Source: Kitasatospora cheerisanensis KCTC 2395 (lineage in GTDB: Bacteria > Actinomycetota > Actinomycetes > Streptomycetales > Streptomycetaceae). From it: a stretch of DNA of 64,000 nucleotides. Within the stretch, counting starts at the first letter, position 1; the number at the start of each line of letters is the position of its first letter. This document shows positions 47,548-55,781 of this stretch, one piece after another. Below the pieces are notes generated by a model. That model was not told where the DNA came from. It searched no databases and saw only the letters and a program-made list of their open reading frames with translations. Position numbers and translations under genes: made by a program. The stretch is from assembly GCF_000696185.1 (NCBI RefSeq), contig NZ_KK853997.1, positions 4,485,981 through 4,549,980 on the forward strand. The letters are read 5' to 3'.

Positions 47548-47561
47548 TCTACGCGCGAAGA
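47548..47561. promoter_or_regulatory. Imperfect palindrome upstream of the NCS2 permease
   Basis: TCTACGCGCGAAGA is palindromic except at two positions (TCT.CGCGCG.AGA), 75-88 bp before the permease start. A CGATCATGATCG palindrome lies just upstream, near 47523-47534. Either could be an operator for a purine-sensing regulator; no regulator gene is adjacent. Confidence 0.4.
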
Positions 47562-47635
47562 TGGCGCGTGCACGACGGGCATCGCCATACTGAAAGTCTC
47601 CCCCACCTCTGCCTCACCCGATCGAGGACGCCCGA

Positions 47636-49096
47636 ATGTCTCAGGCCCAGTCGACCACCGCGTCGCCCGAGCCCTCCCAGAACGCGCCGCAGCCCCCGTC
47701 CGGCGCCCTGGACCGCTTCTTCCGGATCTCCGAGCGCGGCTCCACGCTGCCGCGCGAGATCCGCGGTGGTGTCGCCACGTTCTTCACGATGGCGTACATC
47801 CTGGTGCTCAACCCGATCATCCTGGCCTCCGCCACGGACATGAACGGCGCCCACCTCAGCAGCGCCCAGCTGGTCACCGCGACCGCGCTCACCGCCGGTC
47901 TGACCACCCTGCTGATGGGCGTCATCGGCAACGTCCCGATCGGCCTGGCCGCGGGACTCGGCGTCAACACCATCGTGGCGCTCCAGCTCGCCCCCAAGAT
48001 GACCTGGCCCGACGCCATGGGCATGGTCGTGCTGGCCGGCTTCGCGATCATGCTGCTGGTCGCCACCGGCCTCCGCGAGCGCGTCATGAACGCCGTCCCG
48101 CTCGGGCTCCGCAAGGCCATCGCCATCGGTATCGGCCTGTTCATCGCGCTGGTCGGCCTGGTCGACTCCGGCTTCGTCTCCCGCATCCCGGACGTCGCCC
48201 ACACCACCGTCCCGCTGCAGCTCGGCGCCGGCGGCCACCTGCACGGCTGGCCCGTCCTGATCTTCATCCTCGGCCTGCTGCTCACCATGGCGCTGGTCGT
48301 GCGCAAGGTTCCCGGCGCGATCCTGATCTCGATCGCCGTGATGACCGTCGCCGCCGTGATCATCCAGAACTTCGCGGACCTCGCCCCGGAGAACTGGGGC
48401 CTCACCGTCCCGGCCTGGCCCGGCAACCCCGTCGCCACCCCGGACTTCGGCCTGGTCGGCCAGGTCAGCCTGTTCGGCGGCTTCTCCAAGGTCGGCCTGC
48501 TGACCGGCATCCTGTTCGTCTTCACCGTGCTGATGAGCTGCTTCTTCGACGCGATGGGCACCATCCTCGGCGTCGCCGACGAGGCCCACCTGCTCGACGA
48601 GAAGGGCGACCTGCCCGGCATCAACAAGGTCCTGATGATCGACGGCATCGCCACCGCGGCCGGCGGCGCGACCTCCTCGTCCGCCAACACCTGCTTCGTC
48701 GAGTCCACCGCCGGCGTCGGCGAGGGCGCCCGCACCGGCTTCGCCTCCATCGTGACCGGCGCGCTCTTCCTGGTGGCGCTCTTCCTCACCCCGCTGGCGA
48801 CCATGGTCCCCGCGCAGGCCGCCACCCCCGCCCTGGTCACCGTCGGCTTCCTGATCCTGGCGAACTCCATCAAGGAGATCGACTGGTCCGACTACACCAT
48901 CGCGATGCCGGCCTTCCTCACCATCGTGATGATGCCGTTCACCTACTCCATCACCAACGGCATCGGCTTCGGCTTCATCGCCTTCTGCCTGCTGCGCGTC
49001 GTCGCCGGCCGGGCCCGCACCGTCCCGATCCCGATGTACGCGGTCGCCGCGGTCTTCGCGTTCTACTACCTGATGCCGGCCCTCGGCCTGCTCTGA
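47636..49096 (+). CDS. NCS2-family purine permease (AzgA-like, guanine/hypoxanthine)
   Basis: A 486-residue inner-membrane transporter. EIRGGVATFFTMAYILVLNP and NPIIL near the start are the AzgA-type signature. FSKVGLLTGILFVFTVLMSCFFDAMGTI and GGATSSSANTCFVESTAGVGEGARTGFAS contain the substrate-site residues of this subfamily. About 14 helices. A strong terminator follows at 49111. It imports purine bases in symport with protons. Confidence 0.93.
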   Translation: MSQAQSTTASPEPSQNAPQPPSGALDRFFRISERGSTLPREIRGGVATFFTMAYILVLNPIILASATDMNGAHLSSAQLVTATALTAGLTTLLMGVIGNVPIGLAAGLGVNTIVALQLAPKMTWPDAMGMVVLAGFAIMLLVATGLRERVMNAVPLGLRKAIAIGIGLFIALVGLVDSGFVSRIPDVAHTTVPLQLGAGGHLHGWPVLIFILGLLLTMALVVRKVPGAILISIAVMTVAAVIIQNFADLAPENWGLTVPAWPGNPVATPDFGLVGQVSLFGGFSKVGLLTGILFVFTVLMSCFFDAMGTILGVADEAHLLDEKGDLPGINKVLMIDGIATAAGGATSSSANTCFVESTAGVGEGARTGFASIVTGALFLVALFLTPLATMVPAQAATPALVTVGFLILANSIKEIDWSDYTIAMPAFLTIVMMPFTYSITNGIGFGFIAFCLLRVVAGRARTVPIPMYAVAAVFAFYYLMPALGLL

Positions 49097-49110
49097 CCCC
49101 AGGTCGCCCG

Positions 49111-49144
49111 ACGGCCCTCCCCCGCGTTCGCGGGGGAGGGCCGT
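49111..49144 (+). terminator. Terminator of the NCS2 permease
   Basis: A 16-bp perfect stem, ACGGCCCTCCCCCGCG (49111-49126) with its complement (49129-49144), around a tiny TT loop, starting 14 bp after the stop. It lies between convergent genes and may serve both. Confidence 0.92.
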
Positions 49145-49159
49145 TCGCGTTGCTGCGGG

Positions 49160-50470
49160 TCAGGCGGTGGTGCGGGCGACCAGGTCGTCGATGGTCTGGG
49201 CGGGGCGGAGGAGTTCGAAGCGGACGGTGCCGTCGGGGTCGGTGCGGGCGCCGTGGACGGGGGGTTCGGGGAGGGAGTTGTAGCTGAAGTGGTGGGAGGC
49301 GTAGTAGGCGCCGGTGTCGAGCAGGCAGACCAGGTCGCCGGGGTCCAGGAGGGGGAGCGGGCGGTCGCGGGCGACCAGGTCGCCGGCGAAGCAGCAGGGG
49401 CCGGCGATGTCCTGCGGGACGGGGTCGCCGTGCTTGGCGGCGCCGGTCGGGTGGTGGGCGGTGACGCGCAGCGGCCAGCTGTCGGGCATGAAGACGGTGC
49501 GGGTGGCGACCTGGGCGCCGGCGTGGCCGACGGCGATGGCCCGGCCGCCGGCCTGCTTGGTGTACTCGACGTAGGAGGCGGTGAAGCCGGCCTTGGCGAG
49601 GACGGAGCGGCCGAACTCGGTGACCAGCCGGTAGCCGCCGTCGAACAGCGCGGGGGCGTGCCGGCGGAGCTGCTCCACATAGGCGTCGAAGCCGGGGGCG
49701 ATCCGGTCGTCGGCGAAGTTGACGGGCAGGCCGCCGCCGAGGTCGATGCCGGTGACCTGGCGGCGGCCGAGCTCGTGGTTGATCCGTTCGGCGAGGTCGA
49801 CGGTCGCGCCGACGCCGGCCGCCATCAGGGACAGATCGACGCCCTGCGAGCCGACGTGGCAGTGCAGCCCGCTGAGCCAGGGGCGGGCGCGGAAGGCGTC
49901 GACCAGGCGGTCCGCGTAGCCGGGGTCGGCGAGCGGGATGCCGAACTTGGAAGTGGCGGTGGCGGTGCTCATCGCCGCGATGCTGCCGCCGCCGACCTGC
50001 GGGTTGACCCGGACGCCGATCCGGGAGGCGGTGGGGCGGCCGTTCAGCAGGTCGTCGACGCGGGCGAGCTCCTGCCAGTTGTCGATGTTGACGGCGACGC
50101 CGAGGTCGAGCGCGAGGGCGAGTTCGCGGCGGGTCTTGGCGGGGGAGTCGAGCACGATCCGGTCGGGCGCGAAGCCGGCCGCGAGGGCCTGCGCGAACTC
50201 GCCGGGGCTGGCCACCTCGCAGCCCATGCCGAGGCCGCGCAGCCGGCGCAGCACCGGCCCGAGCGGGTTGGCCTTGGCCGCGAAGGCGTGCAGCACGTCG
50301 AGCCGGGCGGGGAACGCGGCGTGCAGGGCGGCGACGGTCTCGGTGACGGCGTCCAGGTCGAGGAAGGCGGCGAGCGGGGTCTCCTCCGGGTCGAGCAGGC
50401 CGTCGCGGACGGCGGCGCGGAGGAGGAGTTCGCGGCGTTCGGGGCCGATCAGGGGCTGGTGGTCGGTCAT
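49160..50470 (-). CDS. Fold-type III PLP-dependent decarboxylase (LysA/ODC-like)
   Basis: A 436-residue alanine-racemase-fold decarboxylase. The PLP lysine is in VLHAFAAKANPLG (AAKAN). Further family segments are GLGMGCEVASPGE, LSGLHCHVGSQG, GIDLGGGLPVNF and the C-terminal DTGAYYASHHFSYNSLPEPP. ATG 50470 lies behind GGAGCG. It resembles diaminopimelate decarboxylase but differs from the standard lysA in length and in the tail, so the substrate may be another amino acid. Located 280 bp downstream of pucR-type gene, same strand. Confidence 0.88.
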   Translation of the reverse strand: MTDHQPLIGPERRELLLRAAVRDGLLDPEETPLAAFLDLDAVTETVAALHAAFPARLDVLHAFAAKANPLGPVLRRLRGLGMGCEVASPGEFAQALAAGFAPDRIVLDSPAKTRRELALALDLGVAVNIDNWQELARVDDLLNGRPTASRIGVRVNPQVGGGSIAAMSTATATSKFGIPLADPGYADRLVDAFRARPWLSGLHCHVGSQGVDLSLMAAGVGATVDLAERINHELGRRQVTGIDLGGGLPVNFADDRIAPGFDAYVEQLRRHAPALFDGGYRLVTEFGRSVLAKAGFTASYVEYTKQAGGRAIAVGHAGAQVATRTVFMPDSWPLRVTAHHPTGAAKHGDPVPQDIAGPCCFAGDLVARDRPLPLLDPGDLVCLLDTGAYYASHHFSYNSLPEPPVHGARTDPDGTVRFELLRPAQTIDDLVARTTA

Positions 50471-50750
50471 GGGGCACGCTCCGCGCGGTGTCGGCAGGAC
50501 GGGGGACCGGGCCCGGTGCGGGTGCCGGGCCGGGCCTCCAGCGTGCGGTTCGGGGTGCCGCCGTGTCTGTGCCCGCCGCGCCGGGTTTCGGCGGGCGCGG
50601 CGGTGCGCGCGCACGGCGGGGCGCGGGCGGGCGGCGGCGTCCGGTGCGGGAGGACGGGACGGGCGGGCCGGACGGGTGCGGGACGGCGGGCGGCGGCCGG
50701 TACGGCGGCGGGGCGGTGTCCGGACACCGGTTCGGCGGCCCGGAGCGGTG

Positions 50751-52388
50751 TCAGGACACGCCCGGGTCCCCGTGGTCGAGCAGCCGCAGCTGGAGGTGGG
50801 CGAGCAGCCGGGCGTCGGGGTTGTCGACGTCCAGGCCGGAGACCTTCAGGACCTTGTTGTGGAAGCGGCCGGCGAAGGTGGTGCGGGCCACGCCCAGGGA
50901 GTCGGCGGCGCGGCCGAGTTCGCGGGAGTGGTCGAGGTAGGCGCGCAGGGCGTCCAGCAGGCTGCGGTCGCCGCCCCGCTCGGCGTGCGCGACCAGCCGG
51001 GACACCGAGGTGCGGACCGGCAGCGGCAGGTCGCGGAGGGTCTCCAGGACGTGCCGCAGGGCCACCGCGTCGGCGACCTCGTCGACGGTGGCGCAGCCCA
51101 GCTCGGCGCGGCCGAACCGGAGCCCGCTCAGGGCCAGGTCGGCGGACTCGCGGGAGCGGGAGGCGTGGTCCAGCCGGCCTTGGACCGGGCCGAGGCCGGC
51201 CAGCACCGGGGTGCGCAGCCGGGCCGAGAGGTCGGCGGCCAGGCGGCGGCCGAAGTCGGCGACCTGGAGTTCGGCGGTGGGCGGGTCGGCCGCCAGGCCG
51301 GCCAGCAGGATCAGCACGCCGTGCTCGGCGGGGAGCACCAGGGAGCTGCGGCCCGGGCCGGCCGGGTGCCAGCCGGCCAGCCGCTCCAGCCGGACCCGCA
51401 GGTCGTCGTCGACCGGGCCGGCCGGGCCGACGGACAGCACGGCGCAGGGGCGGTCGGCCGGTATGCCGCTGTGCCGGGCGAGCAGGGCGCCGGAGCCGCG
51501 GCCGTCCAGCACCGAGCGGGCGGCCTCGGCGAGCAGTTCGCTGCGGCCGTGGTGCCGGGAGCGGTGGTGCAGCAGGTGCGCGGCGGCCAGCCGGGCGGCG
51601 ACCTGCAGGGCCTCGGCGGCGCTGTCCTGGAGCCGGCCGCCGGAGAGCGCGGCCACCCAGATCGAGCCGAGGCGTTCGCCGCCGGCCTGCACGGCGACCG
51701 CCATCCGCTCGGGGATGTCGCCCTCGGCGCGGCGGTGCAGCACCCGGTCGGTGGACCAGAGTTCCTTGAAGAAGCCGCCCTCGGTCATCGCCCGGCGGCG
51801 CTCCTCGGGGACCTGCCCGGTGGAGATGGTGAGGATCCGGATCGGGTCGAGTTCGGCGCTCTCGGCGTAGTGCGCGAGCACCCGGGAGTCCGGGTCCTCG
51901 ATGGTCACTGCGCCCTGCACCTGGACGGCGATCAGCCGGGCCAGGCCGCCCAGGTCGCCGAGCGGCACGTTGGCGCTGCCCGGGGCGGGGCCGGTGGCGT
52001 TGGCGGCCCGCAGGGTGGTGATCACCCGCGGCCAGTCCACCCAGGCGGTGCGGAACAGCAGTGCCGTGCCGGCCTGTTCGGCGACCGCCCGCAGCTCCTG
52101 CTTGCGCCGGCCGTCGCGGGCCTCGCGCAGCACCACGCCCGCCACCTCGGCCTCCCCGGCGGCGCGCAGCAGTGCCTCGGCGGCCGCGCCCTGCGGGTCG
52201 ACGCCGACGCCGACCAGCAGGTCGCCGCGGCCGGCCGGACGGTCGAGCGGGTCGAACACCACCAACTGCCGGACGGGCGCCTGGGCCCGCGGCAGCGTGG
52301 CGGTCTCGATCAGCGGGCCGACCAGGTCGAGCAGTTCCTCCAGGGACTGCGGCCGCACCACCGGCCGGTCCCACGCGTCCCCGTCCAT
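50751..52388 (-). CDS. PucR-family transcriptional regulator
   Basis: A 545-residue regulator with an N-terminal sensory PucR domain, a GAF-like middle (EDPDSRVLAHYAESAELDPIRI; VAVQAGGERLGSIWVAA) and the C-terminal HTH DALRAYLDHSRELGRAADSLGVARTTFAGRF in parts. I chose ATG 52388 behind GGGGAGG; a more upstream ATG (52460) lacks such a site. PucR regulators commonly act on neighbouring amine or purine genes; here the PLP decarboxylase downstream and the divergent aspartyl-tRNA synthetase are candidates. Confidence 0.88.
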   Translation of the reverse strand: MDGDAWDRPVVRPQSLEELLDLVGPLIETATLPRAQAPVRQLVVFDPLDRPAGRGDLLVGVGVDPQGAAAEALLRAAGEAEVAGVVLREARDGRRKQELRAVAEQAGTALLFRTAWVDWPRVITTLRAANATGPAPGSANVPLGDLGGLARLIAVQVQGAVTIEDPDSRVLAHYAESAELDPIRILTISTGQVPEERRRAMTEGGFFKELWSTDRVLHRRAEGDIPERMAVAVQAGGERLGSIWVAALSGGRLQDSAAEALQVAARLAAAHLLHHRSRHHGRSELLAEAARSVLDGRGSGALLARHSGIPADRPCAVLSVGPAGPVDDDLRVRLERLAGWHPAGPGRSSLVLPAEHGVLILLAGLAADPPTAELQVADFGRRLAADLSARLRTPVLAGLGPVQGRLDHASRSRESADLALSGLRFGRAELGCATVDEVADAVALRHVLETLRDLPLPVRTSVSRLVAHAERGGDRSLLDALRAYLDHSRELGRAADSLGVARTTFAGRFHNKVLKVSGLDVDNPDARLLAHLQLRLLDHGDPGVS

Positions 52389-52604
52389 CCGGACGACCTC
52401 CCCGGGTGCGCATGCGTGACGGACCGTCAGACCGGGTCGGCTGCGGTCGAGTCGGGCCATCGTAGGGCCCCGGGCCGCGGCGCGGCGGAAAACCGGAGGT
52501 GCCGGGGGTGGGCGGGCGGCTAGCGTGGGCGCGTCCTCGGGCGGCTGTTTACCGCTCTGTTCGTGGCGCGAGCAACGCGCCCGCAACCCAGGGAGTTGCT
52601 GGTC

Positions 52605-53921
52605 ATGGTTCGTACCCTCGTCGGTGAGCTGGCGTCCGCGGTGGACGCGACGGTGACGGTCAAGGGGTGGGTGAACACGCTGCGGCTGCAGAGCACGATG
52701 CAGTTCGTGGTCGTGCGGGACCACACCGGCACGGTGCAGGTGACGCACCGGCGCGGGGGCGACGGGGACCGGCTCGACGAGATCCTGCGGGGGCTGACGC
52801 CGGAGTCGGCGGTGGAGGTCACCGGCAAGGTGGTCGCCAACCCGGTGGTCAAGCTCGGCGGGCTGGAGATCGTGCCGGAGCGGGTCGAGGTGGTGTCGGC
52901 CGCCGAGCCCGGCCTGCCGATCACCGCGGAGACCGGGCCGGAGCAGCGGCTCAACTGGCGCTTCCTGGACCTGCGGCGCCCCGAGCGGCGGCTGGTCTTC
53001 GAGGTGCAGACCACCGTCGAGCAGGCGATGCGGGAGGTCGCCGCCGAGGAGGGCTGCATCGAACTGCACACGCCGAAGCTGATGGGCACCGCCTCCGAGT
53101 CCGGGGCCGAGGTGTTCGAGGTCGGCTACTTCGAGCGCACGGCGTACCTCGCCCAATCGCCGCAGTTCTACAAGCAGATGGCGATCGCCGCGGGCATCGA
53201 CCGGGTCTTCGAGATCGGCCCGGTGTTCCGCGCCGAACCGTCCTTCACCTCCCGGCACGCCACCGAATTCACCGGCGTGGACGTCGAGTTGGCGTGGATC
53301 GACTCGGTCGAGGACGTGATGTCCTTCGAGGAGCGGATGCTGCACCGGGTGCTGGAGCGGGTCGCCGAACGGCACGGCGAACAGATCGAGCGGCACTGGG
53401 GCACCCGCGTCGTGGTGCCCGAACTCCCCTTCCCCCGGCTGACGATGGCCGAGGCCACCGCGAAACTGCGGGCCGCCGGCTGGGACCGGGAAGGCGTCCG
53501 GGAGGACCTCGACCCGGAGGGCGAGCGGCTGCTCAGCGCGCTGGTCGCCGAGGAGACCGGGCACGAGTTCGTGTTCCTCACCCGGTTTCCCGCCTCGGTA
53601 CGGCCGTTCTACCACCTGCGGGCCGCCGACGACCCGACCGTCACCGACTCCTTCGACCTGCTGTGGAAGGGCGTGGAGATCACCACCGGCGCGCAGCGCG
53701 AGCACCGGCACGAGCGGCTCGTCGCGCAGGCCCGGGAGAAGGGCATGGACGCGAGCCCCGAAGGCCCGCTCGGCCGCTACCTGGACTGCTTCCGCTACGG
53801 CATGCCCCCGCACGGCGGCCTCGGCCTGGGCCTCGGCCGGGTGCTGATGCTGGCCCTCGGGCTGCCGTCGATCCGCGACGCGGTCTTCCTGTTCCGCGGC
53901 CCGAACCGCCTGGAGCCGTGA
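52605..53921 (+). CDS. aspS2: Archaeal-type aspartate-tRNA ligase (possibly non-discriminating AspRS)
   Basis: A 438-residue class IIb synthetase. OB-fold anticodon domain: VTVKGWVNTLRLQSTMQFVVVRD. Catalytic motifs: EQRLNWRFLDLRRPE, FRAEPSFTSRHATEFTGVDVE (motif 2) and GGLGLGLGRVLMLALGL (motif 3). Length and the LAQSPQFYKQM stretch match the archaeal AspRS/AsnRS group, about 150 residues shorter than bacterial AspRS, lacking the bacterial insertion domain. The standard long AspRS should be elsewhere in the genome. Charging of tRNA-Asn or antibiotic self-resistance are possible roles. Divergent from pucR. Confidence 0.85.
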   Translation: MVRTLVGELASAVDATVTVKGWVNTLRLQSTMQFVVVRDHTGTVQVTHRRGGDGDRLDEILRGLTPESAVEVTGKVVANPVVKLGGLEIVPERVEVVSAAEPGLPITAETGPEQRLNWRFLDLRRPERRLVFEVQTTVEQAMREVAAEEGCIELHTPKLMGTASESGAEVFEVGYFERTAYLAQSPQFYKQMAIAAGIDRVFEIGPVFRAEPSFTSRHATEFTGVDVELAWIDSVEDVMSFEERMLHRVLERVAERHGEQIERHWGTRVVVPELPFPRLTMAEATAKLRAAGWDREGVREDLDPEGERLLSALVAEETGHEFVFLTRFPASVRPFYHLRAADDPTVTDSFDLLWKGVEITTGAQREHRHERLVAQAREKGMDASPEGPLGRYLDCFRYGMPPHGGLGLGLGRVLMLALGLPSIRDAVFLFRGPNRLEP

Positions 53922-53934
53922 GGCACAGGCGAGT

Positions 53935-54423
53935 TCAGCGGCCGGTGCGGGCCGCGCCGGCCGGCCACAACACGCGCACCGGCACCCCTGCGGTTCGGGC
54001 GGCGGCCACCATGTCGGCCGTCCCGCCCGGGCCGTTGCCCGGGCCGCCGTCCCAGACCGCGACCAACTCGTCTGCCAGGGCGAGCAGTTCGGCGTTGGCG
54101 GCGACGTAGGCTGCGTCGTCGAGCACCGTCGCGGGCAGCACCAGCGTGCGGTGGGCGGCGGCGCGCAGCCGGACGAAGTCGGCGAGTTCGGCGGGCGTGG
54201 CCTGCGGGCCCGGACAGCCGGGGCCGGGCAGCACCGCGACCAGGCGGGCGCCGCGGGCCAGCACGGCCTCCGCGAACAGCGTGTCCGCGCCCGGCGCCAG
54301 ACACGAGACGCCCGTCAACTCCGCTGCGGGGAACGGCGCGAGAAGCTCGTCGAGGGCGGCGCGCACCGCGCGGGCGGTGTCGGCGGTGAGGTCCAGATGC
54401 CCGGTGACGGCGAACACGGGCAT
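53935..54423 (-). CDS. SLOG/YpsA-like Rossmann protein
   Basis: A 162-residue protein beginning MPVFAVTGHLDLTADTARAVR, then GVSCLAPGADTLFAEAVLARGARLVAVLPGPG. The pattern (TGH...APGAD.LFAEA..... LVAVLP) is typical of the SLOG nucleotide-binding superfamily, related to YpsA and the lysine-decarboxylase-like group. ATG 54423 is chosen since upstream in-frame sequence is not family-like. It is divergent from the FHA gene. A nucleotide or nucleotide-derived signal is the inferred ligand. Confidence 0.65.
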   Translation of the reverse strand: MPVFAVTGHLDLTADTARAVRAALDELLAPFPAAELTGVSCLAPGADTLFAEAVLARGARLVAVLPGPGCPGPQATPAELADFVRLRAAAHRTLVLPATVLDDAAYVAANAELLALADELVAVWDGGPGNGPGGTADMVAAARTAGVPVRVLWPAGAARTGR

Positions 54424-54607
54424 GGCGGAGCTCCTTCGTGCGGTGGAACGTGCTGCGCCGGATCCTGCCAGGACTCCCGCCCCGGCCGGGCGACTTGACG
54501 GCCAATTCGCCGAAGAGCCCACCGCGGGAGCGCTTCCGGGCAACCCCGCAGGCCGGGCGTACGCCGCACGCTGGACAGCCGCGCCCCGCCCGGCCGACAA
54601 TCGCGCC

Positions 54608-55153
54608 ATGAGCGCTCAGGAGTTCGGCACCCGACTGGCCCGCCCCTCGCAGGCCGAGCGGGACAGCGCGCTGGAAGTGCTGCGGGACGGCGTCGGCAGC
54701 GGCCGGCTCTCCCACGACACCTTCATCCGCCGGATGGAACTCGTCCTCACCGCCCGCAGCCGCGCCGAACTCGCCGAGGTGGTCGGCGACCTGCGCACCT
54801 ACGGCCCGGTCTCCCGGCTGCTGCTGCGCACCGTCGCCAAGGTCTCCGCGCTGAACGTCCGCCTGCGGCAGACCTGGCACGCCGAACAGCTCACCCTGCT
54901 GCGCCTGCCCGACCCCGCCGTCGGCCGCCTCCTGATCGGCCGGATGACCGGCTCCGGCCTGCGGCTCGGCGACGCGACCGTCTCCCGCCGGCACGCCGAG
55001 CTGCGGCACGAGGACGGCGACTGGGTGCTCTACGACCTCGGCTCCAGCAACGGCACCTTCGTCAACGACCGCCGGGTCGCCGGCGGCACCGTGGTGCGCC
55101 CCGGCGACCGGCTCCGCTTCGGCCGCCTCGGCTTCCACCTCAGCGCGGACTGA
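54608..55153 (+). CDS. DUF1707-FHA domain protein
   Basis: A 181-residue protein. The N-terminal 55 residues match DUF1707 (RPSQAERDSALEVLRDGVGSGRLSHDTFIRRMELVLTARSRAEL in parts). The C-terminal FHA domain has GRMTGSGLRLGDATVSRRHAEL, with the phosphothreonine-binding Arg/Ser of VSRRH, and DLGSSNGTFVNDRRV. It is expected to bind phosphothreonine proteins made by a Ser/Thr kinase. Followed 74 bp later by marR. Confidence 0.9.
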   Translation: MSAQEFGTRLARPSQAERDSALEVLRDGVGSGRLSHDTFIRRMELVLTARSRAELAEVVGDLRTYGPVSRLLLRTVAKVSALNVRLRQTWHAEQLTLLRLPDPAVGRLLIGRMTGSGLRLGDATVSRRHAELRHEDGDWVLYDLGSSNGTFVNDRRVAGGTVVRPGDRLRFGRLGFHLSAD

Positions 55154-55195
55154 CCCCTCGACCGCCCGGTGCCGGGCGTGATCGAAATCAATTTT

Positions 55196-55225
55196 CCTTA
55201 GCCTTGGTAATGACGTAGGCTAAGG
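55196..55225. promoter_or_regulatory. Operator-like inverted repeat before the first marR
   Basis: CCTTAGCC (55196-55203) and GGCTAAGG (55218-55225) are a perfect 8-bp inverted pair 14 bp apart, ending 2 bp before the ATG at 55228. The position would block both promoter and ribosome site. It is the expected type of site for MarR autoregulation. Confidence 0.65.
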
Positions 55226-55227
55226 AC

Positions 55228-55662
55228 ATGCCCGAGATGTCCGAGGACGACCTGGTGGCGGTAAGCCAGCTGCGGTCGTCCGCGATGCGTTTGGCCCGGC
55301 GGTTGCGACACCAGCGGGTCGAGGAGTCGCTGAGCCCCACCGAGATGGGGGTGCTCGGCACGCTTGCCCGGTGCGGCAAGGCGACGCCCGGCGAGCTGGC
55401 CCGCAAGGAGCACGTCCAGCCGCCGTCCATGACCAGGATCATCGCGATGCTGGAGGAGAAAGGCCTGGTGCGGCGGGAGCCGCACCCCGAGGACCGCCGG
55501 CAGGTGGTCGTCAGCAGCACCGAAGAGGCGGAGCAGATCCTCAACGAGTCCCGCCGGCGGCGCAACGCCTGGCTGGCGGAGCTCGCCGAGGGCCTCGACG
55601 AGGACGAGTGGGAACGGCTGAAGGCAGCCGCACCCGTGCTCTACAAACTGGCCCACCTGTAA
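55228..55662 (+). CDS. MarR-family regulator of the downstream MFS gene
   Basis: A 144-residue winged-helix protein: LSPTEMGVLGTLARCGKATPGELARKEHVQPPSMTRIIAMLEEKGLVRREPHPEDRRQVVV in parts (recognition helix and wing DRRQ). The start follows an inverted repeat. It ends 119 bp before the MFS start, with a 32-bp palindrome between them. It probably represses its own operon and responds to a small molecule exported by the MFS pump. Confidence 0.9.
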   Translation: MPEMSEDDLVAVSQLRSSAMRLARRLRHQRVEESLSPTEMGVLGTLARCGKATPGELARKEHVQPPSMTRIIAMLEEKGLVRREPHPEDRRQVVVSSTEEAEQILNESRRRRNAWLAELAEGLDEDEWERLKAAAPVLYKLAHL

Positions 55663-55733
55663 CCGCTCGCAAGGACCCCTCAGGGCGAACGAAGGAGAAC
55701 CGCATCACCGCAGCACCCACCAGCGCCACACAC

Positions 55734-55765
55734 CGCGCCGCGACCGTTCGAACGGTCGCGGCGCG
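55734..55765. repeat. 32-bp perfect palindrome between marR and MFS
   Basis: Centred at 55749/55750 around GACCGTTCGAACGGTC, flanked by GCGCCGC and its complement GCGGCGC; the symmetry is perfect for 32 bp and ends with a C/T mismatch outside. It lies 17 bp before the GTG of the MFS gene, just upstream of GAGGGGAG. It could be a transcription stop, an operator or a translation-blocking hairpin. Confidence 0.85.
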
Positions 55766-55781
55766 TCGAGGGGAGAACACT

